In this document: positions 18,851-29,886 of the stretch, piece by piece
Layout: the number at the start of each line of letters is the position of its first letter
Position numbering within the stretch: the stretch's first letter is position 1
Origin: Roseomonas elaeocarpi
GTDB lineage: Bacteria > Pseudomonadota > Alphaproteobacteria > Acetobacterales > Acetobacteraceae
Assembly: GCF_042433915.1 (NCBI RefSeq)
Contig: NZ_JBHLUN010000015.1
Location: forward strand, 186,001-250,000
Direction of reading: 5' to 3'
DNA: 64,000 nucleotides
Position numbers and translations under genes: made by a program
The notes under the pieces: generated by a model
The model's database searches: none
What the model saw: only the letters and a program-made list of their open reading frames with translations
What the model was told of the DNA's origin: nothing

Positions 18851-19711
18851 GTGACCCCTCCTGCCGACGCCTCCTCCGAGCCCAGACATGATGAGACGGC
18901 GAGCCTCGCCCGCCTTCTCGGGATCATGGTGCGGCTGCGCGCCCCCGACGGTTGCCCCTGGGATCAGGTGCAGGATTTCCGCTCCATCGCGCCCTACACG
19001 ATCGAGGAAGCCTACGAGGTCGAGGACGCGATTAACCGCGGCAACTGGGTGGACCTGCGGGACGAGCTCGGCGACCTGCTGTTCCAGGTGGTCTACCACT
19101 CGCGGATGGCCGAGGAAGCCGGCCATTTTCGCTTCAGCGACGTGGCCGAGACCATCGGCAACAAGATGCTGGCCCGGCATCCCCACGTCTTCGCGTCCGG
19201 CGAGATCCGCGACGCGGCAGCCCAGACCGAGGCCTGGGAGCGCCGTAAGGCAGCCGAACGTGCGGCCCGCGGCGAGACCGGTACCCTTGCCGGCGTTCCC
19301 GGCAACCTGCCCGCCCTGACCGAGGCGGCTAAGCTAACCCGCCGCGCCGGCCGGGTCGGCTTCGACTGGCCGGATGCTGACTCGGTACTACAGAAGCTGG
19401 ATGAGGAAGTCGCCGAGCTGCGCGCCGAACTGCCCGCGGCCGACCCGGCGCGCCTGGCCGATGAGGTCGGTGACATGCTCTTCGTGCTGGCCAACCTGGC
19501 CCGGAAGCTCGACCTTGATCCGGAGCAATGCCTGCGCGGCAGCAATCGCAAGTTCCGCCGGCGCTTCGGTGCCATCGAGCAGGGTCTGGCCGAGTCAGGC
19601 CGTTCCCCTGCAGATGCGACACTGACGGAGATGGAGGAGCTCTGGCAGGCCGCGAAGCGTGCCGAGAAGAGCGAGTCAGGCCCGTCAGAACGGGATCGGC
19701 ACGAAGGCTGA
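18851..19711 (+). CDS. mazG: Nucleoside triphosphate pyrophosphohydrolase MazG
   Basis: MazG hydrolyses NTPs and dNTPs to monophosphates and pyrophosphate, sanitising the nucleotide pool. The 286-residue product carries two MazG all-alpha domains. The first has PWDQVQ, IEEAYEVEDAI and DELGDLLFQ. The second (about residues 165-260) has KLDEEVAELRAEL and DEVGDMLFVLANLARK. Both sets of acidic metal-binding residues are intact. The start is GTG. The gene is convergent with the minus-strand hflX/phosphatase operon. In related genomes mazG usually lies by hflX, as here. Confidence 0.95.
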   Translation: MTPPADASSEPRHDETASLARLLGIMVRLRAPDGCPWDQVQDFRSIAPYTIEEAYEVEDAINRGNWVDLRDELGDLLFQVVYHSRMAEEAGHFRFSDVAETIGNKMLARHPHVFASGEIRDAAAQTEAWERRKAAERAARGETGTLAGVPGNLPALTEAAKLTRRAGRVGFDWPDADSVLQKLDEEVAELRAELPAADPARLADEVGDMLFVLANLARKLDLDPEQCLRGSNRKFRRRFGAIEQGLAESGRSPADATLTEMEELWQAAKRAEKSESGPSERDRHEG

Positions 19712-19728
19712 CCCGCCACGGGCTGCTC

Positions 19729-20565
19729 TCAGGCAGCGCCGATCAGGGCCTCGCGCGCGGCTTCCCAGGAAGCCCGGTCCGGTGCGTTGATCAGCCCGCC
19801 GTCGCGCACCCGGGCCGGATCGTAGGCCCGTCCGTCGAACTGTGCCGAGTAGCCGCCCGCCTCCCGGTGCAGCAGCCAGCCGGGGGCGTGATCCCAGGGC
19901 ATCAGCCGGTTGTAGAAGCTGAGGTCGATGTGCCCGGTGGCCAGCAGGCGGTAGTCGTGCGCGGCGCAGCGGAACTGGGTGATCGAGGCGAAGCGCGGCA
20001 GCCGCGTCGCGACGACGGCGCGCATCTCGCCTGGCAGGTAGGTCCAAGACACGGAGGCCACCATCCGCTCGACCTCGACCGGGGCAGCGACCTGCATTGC
20101 CTGACCCCGCGCACCGTCGGGACCCTCGATCCACGCCCCCTCGCCCCGCAGCGCCACGGCGGTGTCGTCGCCCAGCGGATCATGGATCCAGGCGCCGATC
20201 ACCTCGCCCCGGCGGAAGGCCGCGGCCATGGTGCCGAACAGCGGCAGGCCGGCCGCGAAGTTCGAGGTCCCGTCCACCGGGTCCACCACGAAGGCCAGAT
20301 CCGCATCCGCCAGCCGGTCCAGCAGGCCGGGATCGGCCGCCGTCGCTTCCTCCCCCACCACGACGCAACCCGGGAAGCGCGCCTGGAGTTCGCGGGTGAT
20401 TTGCCGCTCCGCCGCCTCGTCCGCCTCGGTCACGATATCGAGCGGACCGGTCTTGGTCCGTACGTCGCCCGCCGCAAGGCGACGGAAACGCGGCATGATC
20501 TCGGCCCGGGCGGCATCCCGCAGGAGTTGCGCGATGCCCCCGGCGGCATTGGCGGAAAGGTTCAT
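19729..20565 (-). CDS. Inositol monophosphatase-family protein (histidinol-phosphatase-like)
   Basis: This is a Mg-dependent phosphatase of the FIG superfamily, 278 residues. The metal site is visible in VVGEEAT (Glu), VDPVDGTSNF (DPxDGT) and MPWDHAPG (the late WDxAxG motif). These motifs are shared by inositol-1-phosphatase, HisN-type histidinol phosphatase and CysQ, so the substrate stays open. The ATG overlaps the hflX stop by 4 bases (ATGA), placing it at the 3' end of the hfq-hflX operon. No his genes are in the window. Confidence 0.9.
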   Translation of the reverse strand: MNLSANAAGGIAQLLRDAARAEIMPRFRRLAAGDVRTKTGPLDIVTEADEAAERQITRELQARFPGCVVVGEEATAADPGLLDRLADADLAFVVDPVDGTSNFAAGLPLFGTMAAAFRRGEVIGAWIHDPLGDDTAVALRGEGAWIEGPDGARGQAMQVAAPVEVERMVASVSWTYLPGEMRAVVATRLPRFASITQFRCAAHDYRLLATGHIDLSFYNRLMPWDHAPGWLLHREAGGYSAQFDGRAYDPARVRDGGLINAPDRASWEAAREALIGAA

Positions 20566-21881
20566 GAACGCCCCTCGAAACGGCCCAGATTGGCCTCGGT
20601 CAGCCGGACCTTGAGACGGATTGCCTCCTCCTCGTCCTGGCGGGCGATAACGTCACCGTTCTGGTACAGCCAAGCAAGCGCCGCCCCGTCCGAGGGCTGA
20701 ACCGCCAGGTCCACCGTCACCGTATCGGCCGACAGGCGCGCGTCTAGGACCTGCCGGAGCCGTTCCAGCCCCTCACCCGTCAGCGCCGAGACCGCCACGG
20801 CCTCGCCCGCACCCCGCTGCGCCGCCTCGTCGAGACCGCCCAGGAGGTCGGCCTTGTTCAGCACCTCCACCACGCGCAGCGACCAGTCGGGATCGAGCGA
20901 CGCATCCGCGCCCTCGGCCATCTCGGCCAGCACCTTCAGCACATCGGCCCGCTGCGCCGCGGAATCCGGATGCGCCACGTCGCGGACATGGAGGATGACG
21001 TCGGCCGCAGCCACCTCTTCCAGGGTGGCGCGGAAGGCTTCCACCAGCTGCGTCGGCAGTTCCGAGATGAAGCCCACCGTGTCGGACAGGATCACCGTCC
21101 GCCCACTGGGCAGCTCAATGGCCCGCATGGTTGGATCCAGCGTCGCAAAGAGCTGGTTCTGCGCGTAGACGCTGGCGCCGGTCAGGGCGTTGAACAGCGT
21201 CGACTTGCCGGCATTGGTGTAGCCCACGAGGGCGATCACGGGATGCGGCACCTTCTCGCGGGCGCGGCGGTGTAAGCCACGGGTGCGGCGGACCTGTTCC
21301 AACTCCTTCTTGAGCTTGACGATCCGCTCCCCAATCAGCCGGCGGTCGATCTCGATCTGCGACTCACCCGGGCCGCCGAGGAAGCCGAAGCCACCGCGCT
21401 GACGCTCAAGGTGGGTCCAAGACCGCACGAGGCGCGTGCGCTGGTACTCGAGATGTGCGAGCTCCACCTGCAGCGAACCTTCCCGCGTGCGGGCGCGCTC
21501 ACCGAAGATTTCCAGGATCAGGCCGGTACGGTCGATGACCTTGCAGTTCCAGGCGCGCTCAAGGTTGCGCTGCTGCACCGGGGTCAGCGCCGCGTCCACC
21601 ACCACGACGGCGATGTGATGCTCGCGGATCGCTTCGGCCACACCCTCGACCTGCCCCTCACCCAGCAGCGTGCTGGGGCGGCGGGCGCGAAGCGGCAGGA
21701 CAGCGCTGTGGACCACGGTCACGCCGATGGAGGCGGCGAGCCCGATAGCCTCGCCCAGGCGGGCGTCGGAGGCCCGAGTGGTGCCCGCCATCTCGTGGAC
21801 TGCGCGCCCGGGCTTCTCCCAAGGCAGGATAACGGCGGCGAGCGTCGGCCCGCCGCGCGTTTCAGTCGTTGCTGCCGACAG
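20562..21881 (-). CDS. hflX: Ribosome-associated GTPase HflX, probable CTG start
   Basis: HflX is a GTPase that splits stalled or stressed 70S ribosomes. The core has the N-terminal HflX domain (RARRPSTLLGEGQVE, RNLERAW), the linker GGPGESQIE, the G1 motif GYTNAGKS, the G3 motif DTVGF and the G4 motif NKAD. The first ATG in frame (21791) would remove the initial beta-strand. The frame stays open 30 codons further, encoding PTLAAVILPW, which aligns with the strand AVLVHI at the start of E. coli HflX. No ATG, GTG or TTG occurs there. A CTG at 21881 has GGGAG 7 nt upstream. That start overlaps the hfq 3' end by 20 bases and gives 439 residues. Confidence 0.9.
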   Translation of the reverse strand: MSAATTETRGGPTLAAVILPWEKPGRAVHEMAGTTRASDARLGEAIGLAASIGVTVVHSAVLPLRARRPSTLLGEGQVEGVAEAIREHHIAVVVVDAALTPVQQRNLERAWNCKVIDRTGLILEIFGERARTREGSLQVELAHLEYQRTRLVRSWTHLERQRGGFGFLGGPGESQIEIDRRLIGERIVKLKKELEQVRRTRGLHRRAREKVPHPVIALVGYTNAGKSTLFNALTGASVYAQNQLFATLDPTMRAIELPSGRTVILSDTVGFISELPTQLVEAFRATLEEVAAADVILHVRDVAHPDSAAQRADVLKVLAEMAEGADASLDPDWSLRVVEVLNKADLLGGLDEAAQRGAGEAVAVSALTGEGLERLRQVLDARLSADTVTVDLAVQPSDGAALAWLYQNGDVIARQDEEEAIRLKVRLTEANLGRFEGRS

Positions 21882-22215
21882 TTTGCGGCTCCCGTTGCAA
21901 GGTCATGGTGGTTTCGCGCAGCACGCGCTGGGGCTGTTCCGGCATTCCCGGTGCGGCGCCCTGAGGTGCCTGCTGCCCGGCGGCGGTGCCGTCGAAGAGT
22001 TGGATCGGCGCGCCCGGCATCACGGTGCTGATGGCGTGCTTGTAGACCAGCTGCGTATGCCCATCCCGGCGCAGCAGCATGGAGAAATTGTCGAACCAGG
22101 TGATGATGCCCTGCAGCTTTACGCCGTTCACCAGGAACACGGTTACGGGCGTCTTGCTCTTGCGGACATGGTTCAGGAAGACATCCTGAACGTTCTGGGA
22201 CTTCTCGGCGGCCAT
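21862..22215 (-). CDS. hfq: RNA chaperone Hfq
   Basis: Hfq is the hexameric Sm-like chaperone that pairs small RNAs with mRNAs. The Sm core occupies residues about 8-70, with QDVFLNHVRK, the Sm1 segment VNGVKLQGIITWFDNFSMLL and the Sm2 motif YKHAIST. The C-terminal tail (about 72-117) is Gln/Pro/Gly-rich and longer than in many alphaproteobacterial Hfq proteins. The ATG has AAGGA 8 nt upstream. It lies between dat and hflX in the ntr-linked operon and overlaps the probable hflX start. Confidence 0.97.
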   Translation of the reverse strand: MAAEKSQNVQDVFLNHVRKSKTPVTVFLVNGVKLQGIITWFDNFSMLLRRDGHTQLVYKHAISTVMPGAPIQLFDGTAAGQQAPQGAAPGMPEQPQRVLRETTMTLQREPQTVGSND

Positions 22216-22505
22216 CGGCTCATCCTTCTTGTTGGGGTAGGGCGGCAGGAGCCACCCCTCGCCTGAAAGGCGGCCGCGGAACCAAACGTCCGCGGCAAGT
22301 ATCGGGCAGGTTCAGCGCAAGCTTCGTCCGGATGCAAGGGCGTAGCGGCCGACCCTTCATGTTTCAACCAGGGAAACGACTCATCATCAGCATCGATGGA
22401 ACGAGGAAGCACGGCGCGAAGCGCCCGGACGTGATCCGCGTCGCAACCGGGCCTTCCGCCATCAGCCAAGCCAGATGGTGTCAGCCCGGCATCGTTCCAA
22501 TGCCC

Positions 22506-23378
22506 TCAGGCCGCGTTCGGAACGCCGCCCTTCACGTGGCGGGCGAAAAGATCAAACAGCTTGCGCGTCATCGGGCCGGGCATCCCATCGCCCACCGGCG
22601 CGCCGTCGATCTTCAGGATCGGCTTCACGAAGGAGGTGGCCGAGGTGATGAAGGCTTCCCGTGCCCGGAGCAGTTCGTCCCGAGTGAAGGCGCGCTCCTC
22701 CATCGCGATGCCCGCTTCCGCCATTTCGGCCATCAGGGCCGCGCGGGTGCAGCCCGGCAGCACCGACTGGTCGAGGTGGCGCGTGCGGATCACGCCGTTC
22801 TCGTCCACGATCCAGAAGCTGGTGGCGGCGCCTTCCGTCACCTCGCCGGTGGTGCGGTCATACAGGATCGCCTCGCCGGCGCCCTGCTCCTTCGCGTCCT
22901 GGCGCGCCAGCACGTTGGGCAGCAGGTTCACCGTCTTGATATCGGGCCGCGCCCAGCGGAGGTCGGGCGCGGTGATCGCGCTCATGCCCCAGCTGTCCAC
23001 GCTCTTCGGATAAGCGGCGATGCGCTTGACCGTCATGGTCAGGGCCGGCGGCACCGGCGTGCTCGGGAACACGTGGTCCCGCTTCGCCACGCCGCGCGTG
23101 ACCTGCATGTAGACCAGCCCTTCCCGCACCCGGTTGCGCCGTACGAGTTCGCGCAGCACCGAGCGCAGCGCCGTCATCGGCATCGGCATATCGATGCGGA
23201 TCTCGCGCAGCGAGCGCTCCAGCCGCGCGAGGTGCCGGTCCTCGTCGATGAAGCGGCCGTCGAAGATGTGCACCACCTCGTAGATGCCGTCCCCGAACTG
23301 GTAGCCGCGGTCCTCGATGTTCACCGTGGCCTGGGACTGCGGCACGTAGCGGCCGTTCACGTAGGCGATGCGCGACAT
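22506..23378 (-). CDS. dat: D-amino-acid transaminase (class IV PLP aminotransferase)
   Basis: This enzyme interconverts D-alanine and D-glutamate with 2-oxo acids, supplying cell-wall precursors. The 290-residue fold-type-IV aminotransferase has VNIEDRGYQFGDGIYEV at the start, the likely Schiff-base lysine K148 in DIKTVNLLPNVLA, the PLP-phosphate loop EVTEGAATSFW, and LPGCTR. The length and the RGYQFGDG motif favour D-amino-acid transaminase over branched-chain transaminase or aminodeoxychorismate lyase. The start lies 8 bp after ntrX, so it is probably transcribed with the ntr operon, an arrangement common in Rhodospirillales. Confidence 0.92.
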   Translation of the reverse strand: MSRIAYVNGRYVPQSQATVNIEDRGYQFGDGIYEVVHIFDGRFIDEDRHLARLERSLREIRIDMPMPMTALRSVLRELVRRNRVREGLVYMQVTRGVAKRDHVFPSTPVPPALTMTVKRIAAYPKSVDSWGMSAITAPDLRWARPDIKTVNLLPNVLARQDAKEQGAGEAILYDRTTGEVTEGAATSFWIVDENGVIRTRHLDQSVLPGCTRAALMAEMAEAGIAMEERAFTRDELLRAREAFITSATSFVKPILKIDGAPVGDGMPGPMTRKLFDLFARHVKGGVPNAA

Positions 23379-23386
23379 AGGGGTCC

Positions 23387-24785
<1,399 letters not shown>

Positions 24786-24796
<11 letters not shown>

Positions 24797-27062
24797 GACG
24801 CAGGATCTCCGTTTCCCTGGAGTTGTTGTCCGTGCTGGCCGGAGCGTCCGGCCGCTCTGTCACCGGTTTCTCTCCGGCGACTTGCAGCGGCAGGAGAAGG
24901 GAGGCTTTGGCGCCCTGCCCTTCCGCACGGTCGGCCAGCGTCAGCCGGCCACCATGGTCCTCCATGATCTTCTTCACGATGGCAAGGCCCAGCCCCGTTC
25001 CTTTCGCCTTGTGGGTTACGTACGGTTCCGTGAGCTGTTCCCGTTCGTCCCCGGACGGCAAGCCTACACCGTTGTCCTCGACCACCAAGGCTGCCCAGTC
25101 GCCCTGCTGCGTCAAGGTGAAGCGGATCTCGCCTCCCGCCTCGCCTTCCGGCCTCATCACGATCGCGTCGGCCGCGTTCTGGAGCAGGTTGATGATGGCC
25201 TGGTTCAGCAACCGGCGGTCGCATGGCACCACCGGTCCACTCTCCGGGAACTCGGTGCGGTAGTGGATTCCAGGGTGGGCATCGCGTGGGAGCACGACGG
25301 CCTCCCGCGCCACGCGCGAAAGGTCCTCCGGCCGGATCACCGGCTGCGGCATGCGGGCAAAGGCCGAGAACTCATCCACCATGCGTCGCAGGTCGCCCAC
25401 CTGCCGCACGATGGTGTCCGTGCAGATGCGGAACGTGTCAGGGTCGGAGGAGATTTCCTTGAGGTAGCGGCGCTTCAGCCGCTCGGCCGAAAGCTGGATC
25501 GGGGTCAGCGGGTTCTTGATCTCGTGGGCGATACGGCGCGCCACGTCGGCCCAGGCGGCCTTGCGCTGCGCCGAGAGCAGTTCCGTCACGTCGTCGAAGG
25601 TCAGCACGTAGCCCGCCACCGCGCCGTTCTGCACCTCCGCCCCCAGCCTGGCGATCACCGTGCGGCGGGAATTGGCGAGCCGGATCTCCGCCGTCTGCGG
25701 GCGCTCCGGCGCGGCCGCGGCCGCGGTTGCCAGCGCGCCGAACTCGGGCACGACCTCCGGCAGCGACCGGCCCACCGCGGCCTCAAGATCCTGTCCCAGC
25801 AGCTCCGAGGCGGAACGGTTGGGCAGGTTCACCCGCCCTTCCGCGTCGAGACCGACGACGCCGGCCGAGACGCCCGAGAGCACCGTCTCAGTGAAGCGCC
25901 GGCGCTCGTCGATCTGTCGATAGGCTTCCATCAGCTCGGAGCGCTGCGCCGCCAGCTGGTTGGTCATGCGGTTGAAGGCACGCGACAGCGAGGCGACCTC
26001 GTCGTCGTGCTCACCTTCCTGCACCTTCACCGACAGGTCGCCGCCCCGCACGCGCTCGGCCGCGGTGATCAGCCCCGCGATGGGCCGCACGATCTGGTTG
26101 GCGATCACGAGGCCGATCAGCACCGCCGCCATCAGCACCAGCAGCCCCGCGATGGCGAAGATCATCGCGAAGGTGATCTGCAGCCAGGACCGGTTGCTGT
26201 CGAGCTGGTTATAGGCCGCGAAGGCACGCTCGGTGGCACGCATGTGCTCCAGCACGCCGGAGTCCACCGGCCGGCCTATCTGCAGCAGGAGGCCGGGCTG
26301 GATATCGAGCATCACCAGCGCCTGCACCCGCGCCTGGTCATCCTCGTTGGGCAGCACCACCACCTCACCGGAGCGCGCCATCTCCATGGCCCAGGCCTCG
26401 GGCAGCTGCACGATCGACGTGCTGGTGAAGCCGGCATGGGCGATGACCTGGCCCAGTACCGGCTCGAACACCACGGCTTCGGTCAGCCCGCGCATGGCGG
26501 TGTGGGTCGCCAGCAGCCGAGCGAAGGCCTGTGGGTTGTCCTGCAGGGTCGCCCTGGCACGGTTCAGGTCGGCGGCCATCACCAGTGCGTCGGCACGAAT
26601 GGCGTTGCGATGCTCATCCAGGTAGGCGCGCGATGCCACGAGGCTGGCTTCGAGCGTGGAGCGGACGCGGTCACTGAACCAGGCCTGGATGCCGAGGTTG
26701 AAGAACACCGCCGCGAAGATGCCGACCAGCAGGGCCGGCACCACGGCCACCACGCCGAACAGCAGCACCAGCCGCCCGTGGAGGCGCGAGCCCGCGCTGC
26801 CCTTACGACGCTCCACCCAGACGCGAACCAGCCGCGCCGCCAGCGAGGCCAGCAGGAGCAACAGGAAGGCCGCGTTGACCATCACCATGGCCGCGACCTG
26901 CCCCGGCTTGGTGGGGCCGAAGGGACTGCCGCCGGACAGCAGCGTGAAGGTGCCGATGCCCAGCAGCAGGGCACCGAGGGCCAGTCCCAGGGTCATGGCC
27001 CGCCCGAGCAGCGCGTCGCTCAGGCGCCGGGCGAGGTTACGGCGAGGTCGGTCGGAGGTCAT
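24786..27062 (-). CDS. ntrY: Sensor histidine kinase NtrY
   Basis: NtrY is the membrane sensor kinase that phosphorylates NtrX. The 758-residue product has three N-terminal membrane segments (about 24-44, 57-80 and 97-120), a large extracytoplasmic domain, and a fourth segment near 300-325. A HAMP domain (IVRPIAGLITAAERV), a PAS domain (FTETVLSGVSAGVV), the HisKA box RIAHEIKNPLTPIQ and an HATPase domain with GVGLPSGD and GTGLGLAIVKK follow. It ends overlapping ntrX. It lies 80 bp downstream of ntrC. Confidence 0.97.
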
Positions 27063-27142
27063 GCCGGGCTATCCTAGAACGGATCATCCCGGCCTGTGAT
27101 GCCCCGATCGCACGCCGGCCCCAGCGCCGGAGGAGCGACCGG

Positions 27143-28585
27143 TCAGGACAGGCCGCGCACCACTGGCAGTTCCAGTTCCCGGATCTTCTTGCGCAGCGTG
27201 TTGCGGTTCAGCCCCAGCATGGCGGCGGCCTTGATCTGGTTGCCCCGCGTCGCCGCCAGGGCCAGCCGGATCAGCGGACGCTCCACCTCGGCCACCACGC
27301 GCTCGTAAAGGTCGCGCACCGGCATGCCGTCGCGATGCGCACCCAGGAAGCTCGTCAGGTGCCGCTCCACCGCCTGTTCCAGCGTTTCGGGCGCCCGGGC
27401 CTCGCCAGCCACGGGGACCGCGGCCTCGGTTTCCGACAGTTCCGCCGCCACCGCGTCGGCGCCGATCACCTCCTGCGGGTAAAGGGCCGCCAGCCGCCGC
27501 ATCAGGTTCTCGAGCTCGCGCGCGTTGCCCGGCCAGGAATGCGCCTTCAGGCGCTCCATCGCGTCCTCGTCCAGCGTCTTGCCCGGCAGGCCGGAGGCGC
27601 GGGCGCGCTCCAGGAAGTGACGGGCCAGCAACGGGATGTCCTCCAGCCGCTCGCGCAGCGGCGGCAGGCGGATCGGCACGACGTTCAGGCGGTAGAACAG
27701 GTCCTCGCGGAACGATCCCGCGCGGATCGCCTGACGCAGGTCACGGTGGGTCGCGGCGATGATGCGGACATTGGCCTTGATCGGCTGGCGTCCACCCACC
27801 GTGGTGAACTCGCCTTCCTGCAGGACGCGCAGGAGGCGGGTCTGCGCCTCGGGCGGCATGTCGCCGATCTCATCCAGGAAGAGCGTTCCCCCCGCCGCCT
27901 GCTCGAAGCGCCCGACGCCGCGCGCCAGGGCGCCGGTGAAGGCGCCGCGCTCATGGCCGAACAGCTCCGCCTCGATCAGCTCACGCGGGATCGCCGCCAT
28001 GTTGATCGCCACAAAGGGCCCGGTCCGGCGCTTGCCGTAGTCGTGCAGGGCGCGCGCCACCAGCTCCTTGCCGGTGCCCGACTCGCCCGTGATCATCACG
28101 GTCAGGTCGGTGGTCGTGAGACGCGCGACGGTACGATAGATCTCCTGCATCGCGGCGGAACGGCCAATGATCGGCAGCCGCTCACCCTCGCCTTCCTCCG
28201 TCGGAACTGCGGCCGGGGGCGGCGTGGTCAGGGCGCGCCCCACAACTGCCAGCAGCTCCTTCAGGTCGAAGGGCTTGGGCAGGTACTCGAAGGCGCCGCG
28301 CTGGGCGGCCTTCACGGCGGTGGTGAAGGTGGACTGCGCCGACATCACCAGCACCCGCAGGTCGGGCCGGATGCGCTTGATGCGCGGCAGGAGGTCCAGC
28401 CCGTTCTCGTCGGGCATCACCACGTCGGTGATCACGAGGTCGCCCTCGCCGTCCTCCACCCAGCGCCACAGCGTGGAGGCGGAGGAGGTGGCGCGGACAT
28501 TGTAGCCGGCGCGGCCGAGCGCCTGGGACAGCACGGTACGGATAGCCCGATCGTCGTCGGCGATCAGGATGGTCTGCTCACTCAC
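27143..28585 (-). CDS. ntrC: Nitrogen regulation response regulator NtrC
   Basis: NtrC activates sigma54-dependent promoters under nitrogen limitation. The 480-residue product has a receiver domain (phospho-acceptor in LVITDVVMP), an AAA+ sigma54-interaction domain with Walker A GESGTGKE, an intact GAFTGA loop (HERGAFTGAL), FLDEIGDMP and an arginine-finger region. The C-terminal Fis-type helix-turn-helix has AAMLGLNRNTLRKKI. The start overlaps the ntrB stop by 4 bases (ATGA). The intact GAFTGA contrasts with its paralogue NtrX in the same operon. Confidence 0.97.
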   Translation of the reverse strand: MSEQTILIADDDRAIRTVLSQALGRAGYNVRATSSASTLWRWVEDGEGDLVITDVVMPDENGLDLLPRIKRIRPDLRVLVMSAQSTFTTAVKAAQRGAFEYLPKPFDLKELLAVVGRALTTPPPAAVPTEEGEGERLPIIGRSAAMQEIYRTVARLTTTDLTVMITGESGTGKELVARALHDYGKRRTGPFVAINMAAIPRELIEAELFGHERGAFTGALARGVGRFEQAAGGTLFLDEIGDMPPEAQTRLLRVLQEGEFTTVGGRQPIKANVRIIAATHRDLRQAIRAGSFREDLFYRLNVVPIRLPPLRERLEDIPLLARHFLERARASGLPGKTLDEDAMERLKAHSWPGNARELENLMRRLAALYPQEVIGADAVAAELSETEAAVPVAGEARAPETLEQAVERHLTSFLGAHRDGMPVRDLYERVVAEVERPLIRLALAATRGNQIKAAAMLGLNRNTLRKKIRELELPVVRGLS

Positions 28586-29886
28586 GATACGGTGTTGTCC
28601 TCGACGGCAGGAATGTTGTCGCTGTGATCGGCTGACGGGGCCTGCGCCTTCCGGCCCTGGCTCCTCGCGCCGTGCTCTTCCCCAGTGCCGGGGTGGTGAT
28701 CGCCGGGTTGAGCGGAGCGGGTCGTCGGGTGCTTGGCGGCCCCATGCGCGCCGGTCGGCGGCATCGGCAAGGCCAGGCGGAACACCGTGCGGCCGGGGCG
28801 GCTCTCGCAGGCGATCAGCCCGCCGGCATCGGCCACCAGCTTGGCCACCAGCGCGAGGCCAAGCCCCTGCCCGCCGCGCTTGGTGGTGATGAAAGGCTCG
28901 AACAGCGTTGCCCGGACTTCCTCGGGAATGCCGGGACCGTTGTCGCGGACGCTGACTTCCAGCGGCAGGTGCACCCGCTCCTCGCTGCCCGGCACCGCGA
29001 TCCGCACGCCGTGGCGATAGGCGGTGGACAGCACGATCTCGCCCTCAACCGGGTGTACCGCCTCGGCGGCGTTCTTCACGAGGTTCAGCAGCACCTGCAC
29101 CAGCAGATCCCGGTTGCCGAAGACCGGCGGCAGCGAGGGGTCGTAATCCTCCACCAGGCGCAGGTGGGCGGCGAAGCCCGTGCCGGCCACCCGGCGGACA
29201 TGGCCCAGCACCTCGTGGATGTTCACCGGGCCGCGCTCCACCGGCCGCTCGCTGAACATGTCCATCCGCTCCACCAGGTCGCGGATACGGTCCACCTCGT
29301 CTTGGATCAGGGTGCAGAGTTCCCGGTCACCCTCGCTGGCGGCCTGTTCCAGCAGCTGCGCCGCGCCGCGGATGCCCGAGAGCGGGTTCTTCACCTCGTG
29401 CGCCAGCATCGCCGCCATGGCCGATGCACCGCGCGCGGCGCCGCGGAAGTTCAGCTGCCGGTCGAGCCGTTGCGCCGCCGAACCATCCTGCAGCGTCAGC
29501 ACCACGGCGCCCGGAACCTCGGGCAGCGGCGCGCCGTGGGCAGACACGTCGCTGCGGTGCAGGCGCGGGCTTTCCAGCAGCAGGTCGTGGTCCGCCACCG
29601 GCGCGTCCAGCCCCCGCACCTGCGCCACCAGCGACAGCAGCCGGCTTCCCTCGGGCAAGAGGTCGCGCAGCGAGATCTGCGACAGCGACTGCGCCGAGAG
29701 CTGGAAGAACAGCTCGGCCGCGGGATTAGCGAAGCGGAAGCGGTCCGCCTCGTCCAGCACCACCACGGGCGCCGGGATCGCGGCCAGGATCACAGTGGCC
29801 TCTGGCGGCAGGGCCGCGGCCACGCGCGCCGTCTTGTTTGCCCGGGGCGTGACCTTGCGGATCAGGGCGGAAACCGCGCCGCTCAT
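28582..29886 (-). CDS. ntrB: Nitrogen regulation sensor kinase NtrB
   Basis: NtrB is the cytosolic kinase/phosphatase for NtrC, normally controlled by PII. The 434-residue product has a PAS domain (about 20-130, with ILAAIPAPVVVLDE), the HisKA box MLAHEVKNPLSGIRGAAQLL, and HATPase motifs NLVKNAAEAV, NGPGIP and GGQGLGLALV. A His/Gly-rich polar tail of about 60 residues follows the kinase domain and looks unstructured. The frame is open far upstream, but the ATG at 29886 overlaps the dusB stop (ATGA), which fixes the start. Confidence 0.97.
   Translation of the reverse strand: MSGAVSALIRKVTPRANKTARVAAALPPEATVILAAIPAPVVVLDEADRFRFANPAAELFFQLSAQSLSQISLRDLLPEGSRLLSLVAQVRGLDAPVADHDLLLESPRLHRSDVSAHGAPLPEVPGAVVLTLQDGSAAQRLDRQLNFRGAARGASAMAAMLAHEVKNPLSGIRGAAQLLEQAASEGDRELCTLIQDEVDRIRDLVERMDMFSERPVERGPVNIHEVLGHVRRVAGTGFAAHLRLVEDYDPSLPPVFGNRDLLVQVLLNLVKNAAEAVHPVEGEIVLSTAYRHGVRIAVPGSEERVHLPLEVSVRDNGPGIPEEVRATLFEPFITTKRGGQGLGLALVAKLVADAGGLIACESRPGRTVFRLALPMPPTGAHGAAKHPTTRSAQPGDHHPGTGEEHGARSQGRKAQAPSADHSDNIPAVEDNTVS

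Noticed and set aside
22413..22425. GGCGC-GAA-GCGCC hairpin between dat and hfq as a terminator
   Set aside because: The stem is only 5 bp with no T-run, and the operon probably continues into hfq.
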